Assembly: GCA_050733935.1 (NCBI GenBank)
Contig: JBOHUC010000098.1
Span: 1-64,000, forward strand
Reading direction: 5' to 3'
DNA length: 64,000 nt
DNA from: JBOHUC01 sp050733935
GTDB lineage: Bacteria; Eisenbacteria; RBG-16-71-46; DASYSL01
Shown: positions 56,139 to 64,000 of the stretch, piece after piece
Layout: every line of letters starts with the position of its first letter
Position numbering within the stretch: the first letter of the stretch is position 1
Translations under genes and position numbers: made by a program
The notes under the pieces: model-generated
Told to the model about the DNA's origin: nothing
The model's database searches: none
What the model saw: the letters and a program-made list of their open reading frames with translations, nothing else

Positions 56139-59100
56139 TTGCTGCGACGTTTCGTGCTTCTCCTGTTCGCGCTCGTCGTGCCGGCCGCAGTCGCAAGCGC
56201 CGTCACGCTCCCGCCTGATTTCTTGGTCGAGAACGCCACGCCCGGCATCGGGTGGACGCTTCCGGTTGAAGTCGCATTCCTGCCCGACGGACGTTGGCTC
56301 GTGGCCGAGAAGCGCGGCCGCGTCTGGGTGGTGCGAAACGGCGTGCGTCACCCGGTTCCGATGTGGGAGGGGGAGAGCGAGGTCCTGAACCATCACGATC
56401 GCGGGCTCCTCGGGCTCGCCGTCGATCCCCACTTCGACACGAACCGTTTCATCTACCTCCTCTACACGGTCGATCCCGACTCGAACGGCGACGACTCGTT
56501 CGGGCCCGCGTTCGGGCGCCTGACGCGCTACCAGGTGAGCGCGAGCGATTCGAACGTGGTCGACCCCGCAACGCGCACGGTTCTCCTCGGGCAAACGTGG
56601 GCCGAAGGTCCGCTCGCCGCCTCCCCCTCGCACACGATCGGCTGTCTGCGCTTTGGTACCGACGGGTCGCTCCTCGTCGGCACGGGCGACGGCGCGAACT
56701 ACTCCGATGCCCCCGACGACGGAGGCGACTATCCGGACGCGTTCCTGCCGGGCCGCACCGATCCGGTCGAAGACATCGGCGGGCTTCGATCGCAGTACCT
56801 GGGGAGCCTGGCCGGGAAGATCCTCCGCATCGATCCTGCGACCGGGCACGGTTACCCGAGCAATCCGTTCTTCGACGGCGATCCGATGTCGGTGCGGTCG
56901 CGCGTGTGGCTCTACGGCGTGCGCAATCCGTTCCGCTTCGCGGTGGAGCCCGGCTCGGGCAGCACGAATCCCGCCGACGGTGCTCCGGGGGTGATCCACT
57001 TAGGCGACGTCGGATGGGCGCTGTGGGAGGAGCTCGACATCGCGACCACCGGGGGGAAGAACTTCGGGTGGCCGTGCTATGAGGGTCCGATCCGGCAGAA
57101 CAAGTACTGGGCGCCTCTCTCCACGCCGGCGCACTGTCCGTGCGACTCGATCGCACTTTCGTTCCATGATCCGGCGGACACGACCCGTCCGGTGTCGACC
57201 TGGTACCACTACGAACCGGAGCCGGGGATTCCCGGCGGATTCGAGGGGCAGACCGCGCTCGGCGGGACGTTCTACACCGGACGCCGTTATCCGCCGCAGT
57301 ACCGGAATCGCCTCTTCATGGGGGACTTCGGATCGAGCTGGATCAAGGTGCTGGTCACCGATTCGCTCTATCGCCTGAACGCCGTTCTCCCGTTCGCCGA
57401 TCAGGCGGACTTCCCGGTCGAGATCGCGGCCGAGCCGATCTCCGGCGACATCCTCTACATATCGATCAGCCACAACGAGATTCGCCGTATCCGCTACGTG
57501 GGGCCGGTGGACAACGTGTCGCCGGTCGCCGTCGCGGGCGGCGCGCCGTCGTTCGGAGGTGCTCCGGTCGCGGTCGAGTTCTCGAGCGCGGGGACGAGTG
57601 ACGCGGAGAACGACAGCCTGAGCTTCGCGTGGCTGTTCGGGGACGGCGACGGATCGAGCGATCCCCATCCGACCCACGTCTACGAGTCGCCCGGCGTCTT
57701 TGCGGCCGTGCTCACGGTGACGGATGCGTTCGGCGGACTCGACCGCGACACGGTGATCGTGACCGTCGTCTCCGGGGAGGGTTTCCCGACGAAGGTCGTG
57801 CTCGACAGCTTCGATCGCGCGGACGAGCCGCTCGGACCGCCGTGGACGGACGACCTTACTGCGCTCGCGACTGTCGCAAACCGCCTTTCGGTCGGCGCCG
57901 CCTCGGGCGGAAACGCGAGTGCCCTCTGGGACGACTCGATGTTCGGTCCCGTGCAGGAGGCGTTCGTCACCCTGCACGAGCTTCCCGGCGGAACGGGTGC
58001 GATCGAGCTCGTGCTGCAGGCGCAGGGAGTCGAGAGCGGTGACGGATACCTGGGCGTCCGCTACGAGCCGTCGAACGATGCGATCCAGATCCGAACGAGC
58101 GAACCGGGGTTCGACCCGGTCGTGCGCGCGACGTTCGAGGCCGTGGGCCTGGTCGCAGGCGACCGGCTCGGTGCGCGCACCGGGACTGACGGCCTCGTGG
58201 GGGTCTACCGGAACGACGAGCTCCTTGGCGCTGCGTCCGTCGAGGGCTTCTGGCCGCACGCCGACGAACCGGGACGCATCGGACTCCGCTTCGAGAAAGC
58301 GACCGGAGCCGTGGTCGATGATTTCGGCGGAGGCGGCTCGCTCTTCGTTCCGAACACGCCGCCCGTGGCCGCGATTCTCACGCCGCCCGACAGCTCGTTC
58401 TTCGCGGAAGGGGACACCGTGCGCTTGATCGGCTCCGGTGTCGATGCGTTGACGTCTGCCGACAGCCTCGACTTCATCTGGGAAGTCGACACTCATCACA
58501 ACGAGCACACGCATCCTTCGTCCTTCACGCTCGAAGGCGACAGTGCGTTCTTCCTCGGGGAGTCGCACGACGATGGGAGCGGCGTGTACCTCCACGTCCG
58601 GTTCATCGTGGCCGACTCGGCGGGACTCGCCGACACGGCGTCGGTCGATCTCTTTCCGGAGGCGGACCTCCGGCCGACGATCGTCTCGGCCCTGCCGGAG
58701 TCGGTCGCGGCGGGGGACTCGCTGTTCGTCACGCTCCGGCTTGCGAACGACGGCCGTATGCTCGCGCATCGCTCGCGCTGGCGGCTCGATCTCGGCGGCG
58801 TGCTGCTCGCCGAGGGCGACACGACCGTGAGCGGCGGGGACAGCGTCTCGATCGCGCTTGCGATCGGAAACCTGCCTGCGATCGCTCCCGGCGCGCGGGC
58901 CCTTCGACTGGTGGCCGATGCGCTCGGAGTCGTCGTCGAAACCGACGAGACCGACAACGAGAGCGCGCTCTTTCTCTATGTTCGGACGCCGCCGGATGCG
59001 GAGCCGCCGAATCTCACGCTCCTCTTCCCGAACGGGGGCGAGGCGTGGCCGCTCGGAGCCGTGCACAGCGTCCTGTGGAGCGCCTCGGACAACACGGGGG

Positions 59101-60197
59101 TCACGGCCGTCACGGTCGAGCTCTCGCGCGACGGGGGAAACACGTACGCGCTCCTCGACTCGGGCCTTGCTCATACCGGCGAGCTCGAGCTCGTCGTCAC
59201 CGGCCCGGCCAGCGATTCGGTCCTCGTGCGCGTCACGGCGCGCGATGCCGCGGGCAACACGAGCATCGACGTGAGCGACGTGTACTTCGCGATCGTGGTC
59301 GACGAGAAGACCCCTGCGGTCTTTCTGCTCTCGCCGAACGGCGGTGAAGCGTGGCCCGTGGGATTCGCGCGGACGATTCGCTGGACCGCCGAGGACCACG
59401 TGGGCGTCACGGCGATCGATCTCTTCGTCTCCTATGACGACGGCGAGTCCTATGCCGAGATCGCCGAGGGGTTGCCCGATACGGGCGAGCACGATTGGGT
59501 CGTGGCCGGGCCGCTCACGGCCTCTGCCCGGATCCAGATCATTGCCCGCGACGCAGTCGGGAATGCGGCGGCGGACGCGAGCGACGCGGCGTTCTCGCTC
59601 GTCGACGGAACCCCGCCTGCGTTCACGCTCGGGCCGACCGCCACGCCGAACGAGGCCGACGCGGCGATCGCGTGGCAAACCGATGAATTGGCCACGGGTT
59701 GCGTGCGCTGGGGACTCACCGGCTCGTTCGGCGACTCGACCGAGACGGCCTCCCCGAGCCTCGGCCAGGCCGTGAATCTGACCGGGCTCACCCCCGAAAT
59801 GACGTATCATTATTGCGTCGTTGTCCGCGATACGGCCGGCAACGTGGCCGTCGCCGCCCCGGACTCATTTACAACCCTCGCGAGCACCGTCGCCGCCGAC
59901 CCGGCGCCGCATACGCTCGCGCTTTCGAACCCCTATCCGATCCCGGCCCATGGACACGTCTCGCTGGTTCTCGACCTCCCGCAGCGTTCGACCGTGGACT
60001 TCGCCGTCTACGACGTGCGGGGCCGTCGTGTCTGGTCGAGCGCGCGTTACTCCCGCGAGCCCGGGCGCTGGTTGCTGGAATGGCAGGGCCTCGACGACCG
60101 TGGCGCCCGCGTTCCGGCCGGTGTCTATCTCGCGTGCGTGACCGCAAACGGGCGGCTCTTGAGCCGGCGGATCACGCTCCTTTCCGGGGAGCGTTAG
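56139..60197 (+). CDS. large secreted sugar-dehydrogenase-like protein with PKD, CARDB, Ig and FlgD-like domains (paralogue 1)
   Basis: This is a 1352-residue exported protein. The start is TTG (56139) with GGGGGGAAAG upstream and a signal peptide (VLLLFALVVPAAVASA). The N-terminal about 430 residues are a glucose/sorbosone dehydrogenase-type beta-propeller (ALGLAVDPHF-like region; FLPDGRWLVAEKRGRVWVV; GSLAGKILRIDPATG; VWLYGVRNPFRF). Next come a PKD domain (SFAWLFGDGDGSSDPHP), a concanavalin-like segment, a second Ig-like module, a CARDB domain, two PNGGEAWP-type Ig repeats, a fibronectin-like module with purple-acid-phosphatase-like pattern (absent in paralogue 2) and a final FlgD-like domain. 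PQQ would be the cofactor if the propeller is active. Confidence 0.85.
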   Translation: MLRRFVLLLFALVVPAAVASAVTLPPDFLVENATPGIGWTLPVEVAFLPDGRWLVAEKRGRVWVVRNGVRHPVPMWEGESEVLNHHDRGLLGLAVDPHFDTNRFIYLLYTVDPDSNGDDSFGPAFGRLTRYQVSASDSNVVDPATRTVLLGQTWAEGPLAASPSHTIGCLRFGTDGSLLVGTGDGANYSDAPDDGGDYPDAFLPGRTDPVEDIGGLRSQYLGSLAGKILRIDPATGHGYPSNPFFDGDPMSVRSRVWLYGVRNPFRFAVEPGSGSTNPADGAPGVIHLGDVGWALWEELDIATTGGKNFGWPCYEGPIRQNKYWAPLSTPAHCPCDSIALSFHDPADTTRPVSTWYHYEPEPGIPGGFEGQTALGGTFYTGRRYPPQYRNRLFMGDFGSSWIKVLVTDSLYRLNAVLPFADQADFPVEIAAEPISGDILYISISHNEIRRIRYVGPVDNVSPVAVAGGAPSFGGAPVAVEFSSAGTSDAENDSLSFAWLFGDGDGSSDPHPTHVYESPGVFAAVLTVTDAFGGLDRDTVIVTVVSGEGFPTKVVLDSFDRADEPLGPPWTDDLTALATVANRLSVGAASGGNASALWDDSMFGPVQEAFVTLHELPGGTGAIELVLQAQGVESGDGYLGVRYEPSNDAIQIRTSEPGFDPVVRATFEAVGLVAGDRLGARTGTDGLVGVYRNDELLGAASVEGFWPHADEPGRIGLRFEKATGAVVDDFGGGGSLFVPNTPPVAAILTPPDSSFFAEGDTVRLIGSGVDALTSADSLDFIWEVDTHHNEHTHPSSFTLEGDSAFFLGESHDDGSGVYLHVRFIVADSAGLADTASVDLFPEADLRPTIVSALPESVAAGDSLFVTLRLANDGRMLAHRSRWRLDLGGVLLAEGDTTVSGGDSVSIALAIGNLPAIAPGARALRLVADALGVVVETDETDNESALFLYVRTPPDAEPPNLTLLFPNGGEAWPLGAVHSVLWSASDNTGVTAVTVELSRDGGNTYALLDSGLAHTGELELVVTGPASDSVLVRVTARDAAGNTSIDVSDVYFAIVVDEKTPAVFLLSPNGGEAWPVGFARTIRWTAEDHVGVTAIDLFVSYDDGESYAEIAEGLPDTGEHDWVVAGPLTASARIQIIARDAVGNAAADASDAAFSLVDGTPPAFTLGPTATPNEADAAIAWQTDELATGCVRWGLTGSFGDSTETASPSLGQAVNLTGLTPEMTYHYCVVVRDTAGNVAVAAPDSFTTLASTVAADPAPHTLALSNPYPIPAHGHVSLVLDLPQRSTVDFAVYDVRGRRVWSSARYSREPGRWLLEWQGLDDRGARVPAGVYLACVTANGRLLSRRITLLSGER

Positions 60198-63100
60198 GGC
60201 TCGTTATCGCGCTGACCGCCCTACCCGTTCTCCTCCTCACGCGCGACAGCACCGGGCAGAGCTTCCCGCCGAACTTCACGCACGAGAACGCGACGCCGGG
60301 CCTCACCTGGGTCCTTCCGACGACGCTCGACTTCCTGCCCGATGGCCGCTGGCTCGTGGCCGAGAAGCGCGGACGCGTGTGGGTCGTGAAGAACGGCGTG
60401 AAGCACCCGACTCCGTTCTGGGACGGTGCCTTCGAAGTGCTCGATCAGCACGACCGCGGGCTCCTCGGACTCGCCGTCGATCCGAACTTCGCGACCAACC
60501 GCTACGTGTACTTCCTCTACACAGTGGACCCGGACTCGAATCAGATCGACGACTCGGCGCCGGGATTCGGCCGTCTGACGCGCTATCAGATGAGCGCGAC
60601 GGACTCGAACGCGGTCGATCCCGCGTCGCGTACGGTCCTGATGGGGGCGACGTGGCGGGAGGGCCCGGTGTCCGCGTCCGAGTCCCACACGGTCGGAAGC
60701 GTGCACTTCGGCGCCGACGGCTCGCTCCTCGTGAGCTGCGGGGACGGCGCGAACTTCGGCTTCACGCCCGACATCGGCGGCGAGCACCCGTTCGCGTTCC
60801 TGCCCGGGCGTGCGGACTCCTCGGAGGACATCGGCGCGCTGCGATCGCAGTACCTGGGAAGCCTGTGCGGGAAGATCCTCCGCATCGATCCCATGACCGG
60901 TCACGGTTATCCCACGAATCCATTCTGGGACGGGAACCCGATGTCCGTGCGCTCCCGCGTCTGGCAGTACGGCTTGCGCAATCCGTTCCGCTTCACGGTC
61001 GAGCCGGGCACCGGCAACAGCGATCCTGCGTTCGGAGATCCGGGGATCCTCCACATCGGAGACGTCGGCTGGCGCCAGTGGGAGGAGCTCGACATCGCCG
61101 CCGAAGGCGGAAAGAACTTCGGCTGGCCGTGTCGCGAGGGTCCGCGGCGGCTCGACGAGTACTGGCCGCCGAATCCGCAGCCCTCGCACTGCGGGTGCGA
61201 TTCGCTCGGGCTCACGTACCACAATCTGGCGGACACGACCGGGCCGGTGTCGACGTGGCACCACGATTTCCAGAGCTTGAGCATCCCCACCGGGATCACG
61301 GGAATCACCGCCGTGGGCGGGACGTTCTACAAGGGGCGTCGTTATCCGGCGCAGTACCGCGACCGGCTCTTCATGGCCGACTACGGGTACAACTGGATCA
61401 AGGTGCTCGAGACGGATTCGCTGCATCATCTGACCGGAGTGCTGCCGTTCATGTCGGGGATCGACGGGCCCGTCGACATCGTCCGCGAGCCGGGAAGCGC
61501 GGGCGATCTCCTCTACGTGGCCATCGTCGACAGCGAGATCCGCCGCATTCGATACACGGGCCCGGTCGACAACCTTCCGCCGAATGTGTTCGCGAGCGTG
61601 AATCCAACGTTCGGAGTCTCGCCGCTCACGGTCAACTTCTCGTCGGCGGGCACGAACGATCCCGAGGGGGACAGCCTGAGCTACGTGTGGCTGTTCGGGG
61701 ACGGGGAGGGCTCGACGGAACCGAATCCCGTGCACGTCTACCAGAATCCCGGGCTCTACCTCGCGCTGGTCACCGTGACCGATACGTTCGGGGGTCTCAA
61801 CCGGGCCGTGGTCTTCGTTCCGGTCTCGAATCCGGCCCCCTTCCCTTCGACGGGGATCCTCGACGCGTTCAACCGTCCGGACCAATCGCTCGGGCCTCCG
61901 TGGACGGACGATCTCGCGGCTCTTCGGGTCGCGGGCAACCGGCTCACCGTGACTTCGGGAGGCGGTGGCGGAGGCGGCAACGCGAGCGCTCTGTGGGACG
62001 CGACGATCTTCGCGTCCCGGCAGGAGGTGTTCACGAGGCTCGTGACGCTGCCGCCCGCCCCCGGAAAGTTCGAGCTCATGGTCCAGGGTCTGGGAAGCGA
62101 GAGCGCGGACGGGTACGTCGGCGTGCGCTACGACGTCGGACCGCAGAAGCTCGAGATTCGAACGATCGCGCCCTCGGGAACGGTGACCGTGCACCGCGTG
62201 TTCGCGCCAATCGTGTTCGCTCCCGGAGACCGGATCGGTGTTCGCACCTCCGGGGACGGCATCGTGGCCGTCTACCGGAACGCCGAGCTCGTCGCGGCCA
62301 CGACGCTCATCGACTGGCCGTACTCGCAGCTCACCGGGCGGATCGGCGTGCGCTTCGAGAACGCCTCCGGAGCCGTGCTCGATGACTTCGGGGGTGGGTC
62401 CGTGCCGCTCGTTCCGAACTTTCCTCCCTCCGCGACGATTCTCGCTCCGCCCGACAGCTCGTTTTTCGTCGCGGCGGACACGGTCCACCTTTCGGGAACG
62501 GGCACGGATCCGAACACGCCGTCCGACAGTCTTTCGTACCTGTGGGAGGCGGATCTCCACCACAACGTGCACGTCCATCCCAACGTGTTCCACCTCACCG
62601 GGAGAGACACCTCCTTCGTGGGCGAGAACCACGACGACGGAACGGGCGTCTACCTGCACGTGCGCTTCATCGTGTCCGATCCGGCCGGGCTCGCCGACAC
62701 CACCGCGATCGACCTGTTCCCGGAGGCGGATCTCAAGCCTTCGATTGCGATCGTCGTCCCCGAGACGCTCCACGTCGGGGATCCGCTCGGGGCCGTGTTC
62801 CGCATTGCGAACCCGGGGCGGATGCTCGCGCGGCGCTCCCACTGGCGGCTTACGTTCGGGGACTCGCTGCTCGCCGAGGGAGACGTCATCGTGCCGCCGC
62901 GGGATTCCGTGTCGTTCTTCCGCGGGTTCCCGTCGACGCCCTTGATCGCACCCGGCCCGCGTGAGCTGCGGCTGGTCGTGGATGCGAACGGCGAGGTCGT
63001 CGAGACCGACGAGACCAACAACCACGCCGTCGATTCGCTCTTCGTCCGTCCGGTCCTCGATCCCGTGCCGCCCATCGTGGTCCTCCTCGCGCCGGGAGGG

Positions 63101-63985
63101 GGCGACGGGTGGCCGATCGGCTCCATGCAGTCCGTGCGCTGGAGCGCCACGGACAACATCGGAGTCACTGCGATCGCGATCGAGCTCTCCCGCGACGCGG
63201 GTGCGTCGTTCGCCGTCCTCGATTCGGGGCTCGCGCACTCGGGTCATCACGAGTTCCTCGTCGAGGGTCCTCCGTGTGACTCGGCGGTCGTTCGAATCAC
63301 GGCCCGCGACGCGCAGGGGAACCTCGCGTCCGACACGAGCGACGGGATGTTCCAGATCATGTTCGACGAGAAGTCGCCGTCGGTCTTTCTGGTCACGCCG
63401 AACGGGGGCGAGGCGTGGCACAAGGGAAGCGTGCACCCGCTCCAGTGGATTGCGCAGGACAACGTGGGCGTGACTCGCGTCGATCTTGCGGTGAGCTACG
63501 ACAACGGAGGCTCGTTCGTGCCGATCGCGACCGGCCTCCCGAACACCGGTGCGTACGGCTGGTACGTGGAGGGCGCGCTCACGAGCCTCGCGCGCATTCA
63601 GGTGGTCACATACGACGCCGTCGGCAACGCCGCCGCCGATCAGAGTGACGGGCCGTTCACGATTCTCGAAGGCATCGTAGGAACGGAGCCCGTCCCGTTC
63701 GTGCCGACGGTGCTCGCGCTCTCGAATCCGTACCCGAGTCCTTCGCGGGGGCGCGTGTCGCTCGTGCTCGATCTTCCCGCCCCCGCGAACGTGAGCCTCG
63801 ACGTGTACGACCTGCGTGGCCGCCGCGTGTGGTCGGGACCGTCGGGGATGCGGGAGGCGGGCCGGTGGACGCTCGACTGGCCCGGTCGCACCGAGGCGGG
63901 CGCACGCATGGCTCCGGGCGTCTATCTTGCGCTCGTGACCGCAGATGGCCGGGCGATGAGCCGCCGGATCGTAGTCCTCGACTGA
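60134..63985 (+). CDS. large secreted sugar-dehydrogenase-like protein (paralogue 2)
   Basis: This 1283-residue paralogue of the gene before it has the same order: propeller (LPTTLDFLPDGRWLVAEKRG; GSLCGKILRIDPMTG; VWQYGLRNPFRF), PKD (SYVWLFGDGEGSTEPNP), concanavalin-like, Ig, CARDB, two Ig repeats and the C-terminal FlgD-like domain (LALSNPYPSPSRGRVSLVLD). It lacks the fibronectin-like module. The start is assigned to GTG 60134, inside the end of paralogue 1 (64-bp overlap), since no other ATG/GTG/TTG lies between there and the hydrophobic segment LVIALTALPVLLL. Translational coupling is likely. Confidence 0.82.
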   Translation: MRDRKRAALEPADHAPFRGALGLVIALTALPVLLLTRDSTGQSFPPNFTHENATPGLTWVLPTTLDFLPDGRWLVAEKRGRVWVVKNGVKHPTPFWDGAFEVLDQHDRGLLGLAVDPNFATNRYVYFLYTVDPDSNQIDDSAPGFGRLTRYQMSATDSNAVDPASRTVLMGATWREGPVSASESHTVGSVHFGADGSLLVSCGDGANFGFTPDIGGEHPFAFLPGRADSSEDIGALRSQYLGSLCGKILRIDPMTGHGYPTNPFWDGNPMSVRSRVWQYGLRNPFRFTVEPGTGNSDPAFGDPGILHIGDVGWRQWEELDIAAEGGKNFGWPCREGPRRLDEYWPPNPQPSHCGCDSLGLTYHNLADTTGPVSTWHHDFQSLSIPTGITGITAVGGTFYKGRRYPAQYRDRLFMADYGYNWIKVLETDSLHHLTGVLPFMSGIDGPVDIVREPGSAGDLLYVAIVDSEIRRIRYTGPVDNLPPNVFASVNPTFGVSPLTVNFSSAGTNDPEGDSLSYVWLFGDGEGSTEPNPVHVYQNPGLYLALVTVTDTFGGLNRAVVFVPVSNPAPFPSTGILDAFNRPDQSLGPPWTDDLAALRVAGNRLTVTSGGGGGGGNASALWDATIFASRQEVFTRLVTLPPAPGKFELMVQGLGSESADGYVGVRYDVGPQKLEIRTIAPSGTVTVHRVFAPIVFAPGDRIGVRTSGDGIVAVYRNAELVAATTLIDWPYSQLTGRIGVRFENASGAVLDDFGGGSVPLVPNFPPSATILAPPDSSFFVAADTVHLSGTGTDPNTPSDSLSYLWEADLHHNVHVHPNVFHLTGRDTSFVGENHDDGTGVYLHVRFIVSDPAGLADTTAIDLFPEADLKPSIAIVVPETLHVGDPLGAVFRIANPGRMLARRSHWRLTFGDSLLAEGDVIVPPRDSVSFFRGFPSTPLIAPGPRELRLVVDANGEVVETDETNNHAVDSLFVRPVLDPVPPIVVLLAPGGGDGWPIGSMQSVRWSATDNIGVTAIAIELSRDAGASFAVLDSGLAHSGHHEFLVEGPPCDSAVVRITARDAQGNLASDTSDGMFQIMFDEKSPSVFLVTPNGGEAWHKGSVHPLQWIAQDNVGVTRVDLAVSYDNGGSFVPIATGLPNTGAYGWYVEGALTSLARIQVVTYDAVGNAAADQSDGPFTILEGIVGTEPVPFVPTVLALSNPYPSPSRGRVSLVLDLPAPANVSLDVYDLRGRRVWSGPSGMREAGRWTLDWPGRTEAGARMAPGVYLALVTADGRAMSRRIVVLD

Positions 63986-64000
63986 TCCGGACGGAGCCCG

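Noticed and set aside
57000..63436. Long minus-strand open frames opposite the two giant secreted genes
   Set aside because: Same reason: antisense shadows of GC-rich codons with no recognisable motif and mutually similar only because the sense genes are paralogues.

Overview
The window is a high-GC bacterial chromosome segment. Secreted proteins that combine VCBS, PKD, CARDB or sugar-dehydrogenase modules with a FlgD/T9SS-like C-terminal Ig domain (2671-4677, 40152-42137, 56139-60197, 60134-63985), together with zf-HC2 anti-sigma and CHAT proteins, suggest the FCB group, most likely a Candidatus Eisenbacteria-like or Gemmatimonadota-like organism. This is inferred from gene content only; there is no rRNA or tRNA in the window.

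Layout. 1-2.5 kb is a mobile/defence-like edge: the end of an IS21-family element (istB tail plus terminal repeats), hicAB, an antitoxin with a truncated parE, and a DUF4143 ATPase. 2.6-7.0 kb holds a VCBS surface protein, a type-B carboxylesterase and an alpha/beta hydrolase. 7.0-29.7 kb is a long, mostly plus-strand run of small enzymes: six VOC domains (five in this run), three SnoaL-like proteins, two methyltransferases, OsmC, beta-carbonic anhydrase, a RibD/DHFR-like protein, an ACT protein and many small DUFs. Stop/start overlaps (ATGA/GTGA) are very common there. Two higBA modules are inserted, and an HTH-SRPBCC pair lies on the minus strand. 28.1-39.0 kb contains two paralogous PAS-histidine kinase-receiver hybrids flanking a minus-strand sigma factor / zinc-finger anti-sigma / exported TPR-CHAT protease operon, plus a GrpB-carboxylesterase fusion. 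39-56 kb is mixed housekeeping: chorismate mutase-prephenate dehydrogenase, MGMT, TatD, RsmA, a RecB-like nuclease, a divergent polysaccharide deacetylase, signal peptidase I, a racemase-like protein and small membrane proteins. 56-64 kb is a tandem pair of very large secreted sugar-dehydrogenase-like proteins.

The most interesting signals are these. (1) A recurrent promoter geometry, TTGACA-N17/18-TANNNT-like-N6/7-ATG/GTG, sits in front of at least seven genes (and as a -10 only before four more), implying widespread leaderless mRNAs, often with an operator palindrome over the promoter. (2) The sigma/anti-sigma/exported TPR-CHAT protease operon could be a proteolytic signalling system. (3) A 12-bp palindromic core (TGCCCCGGGGCA) appears both at the break point of the truncated parE and in a 46-47-bp tandem repeat beside lepB. 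No stretch longer than 300 bases lacks a gene.
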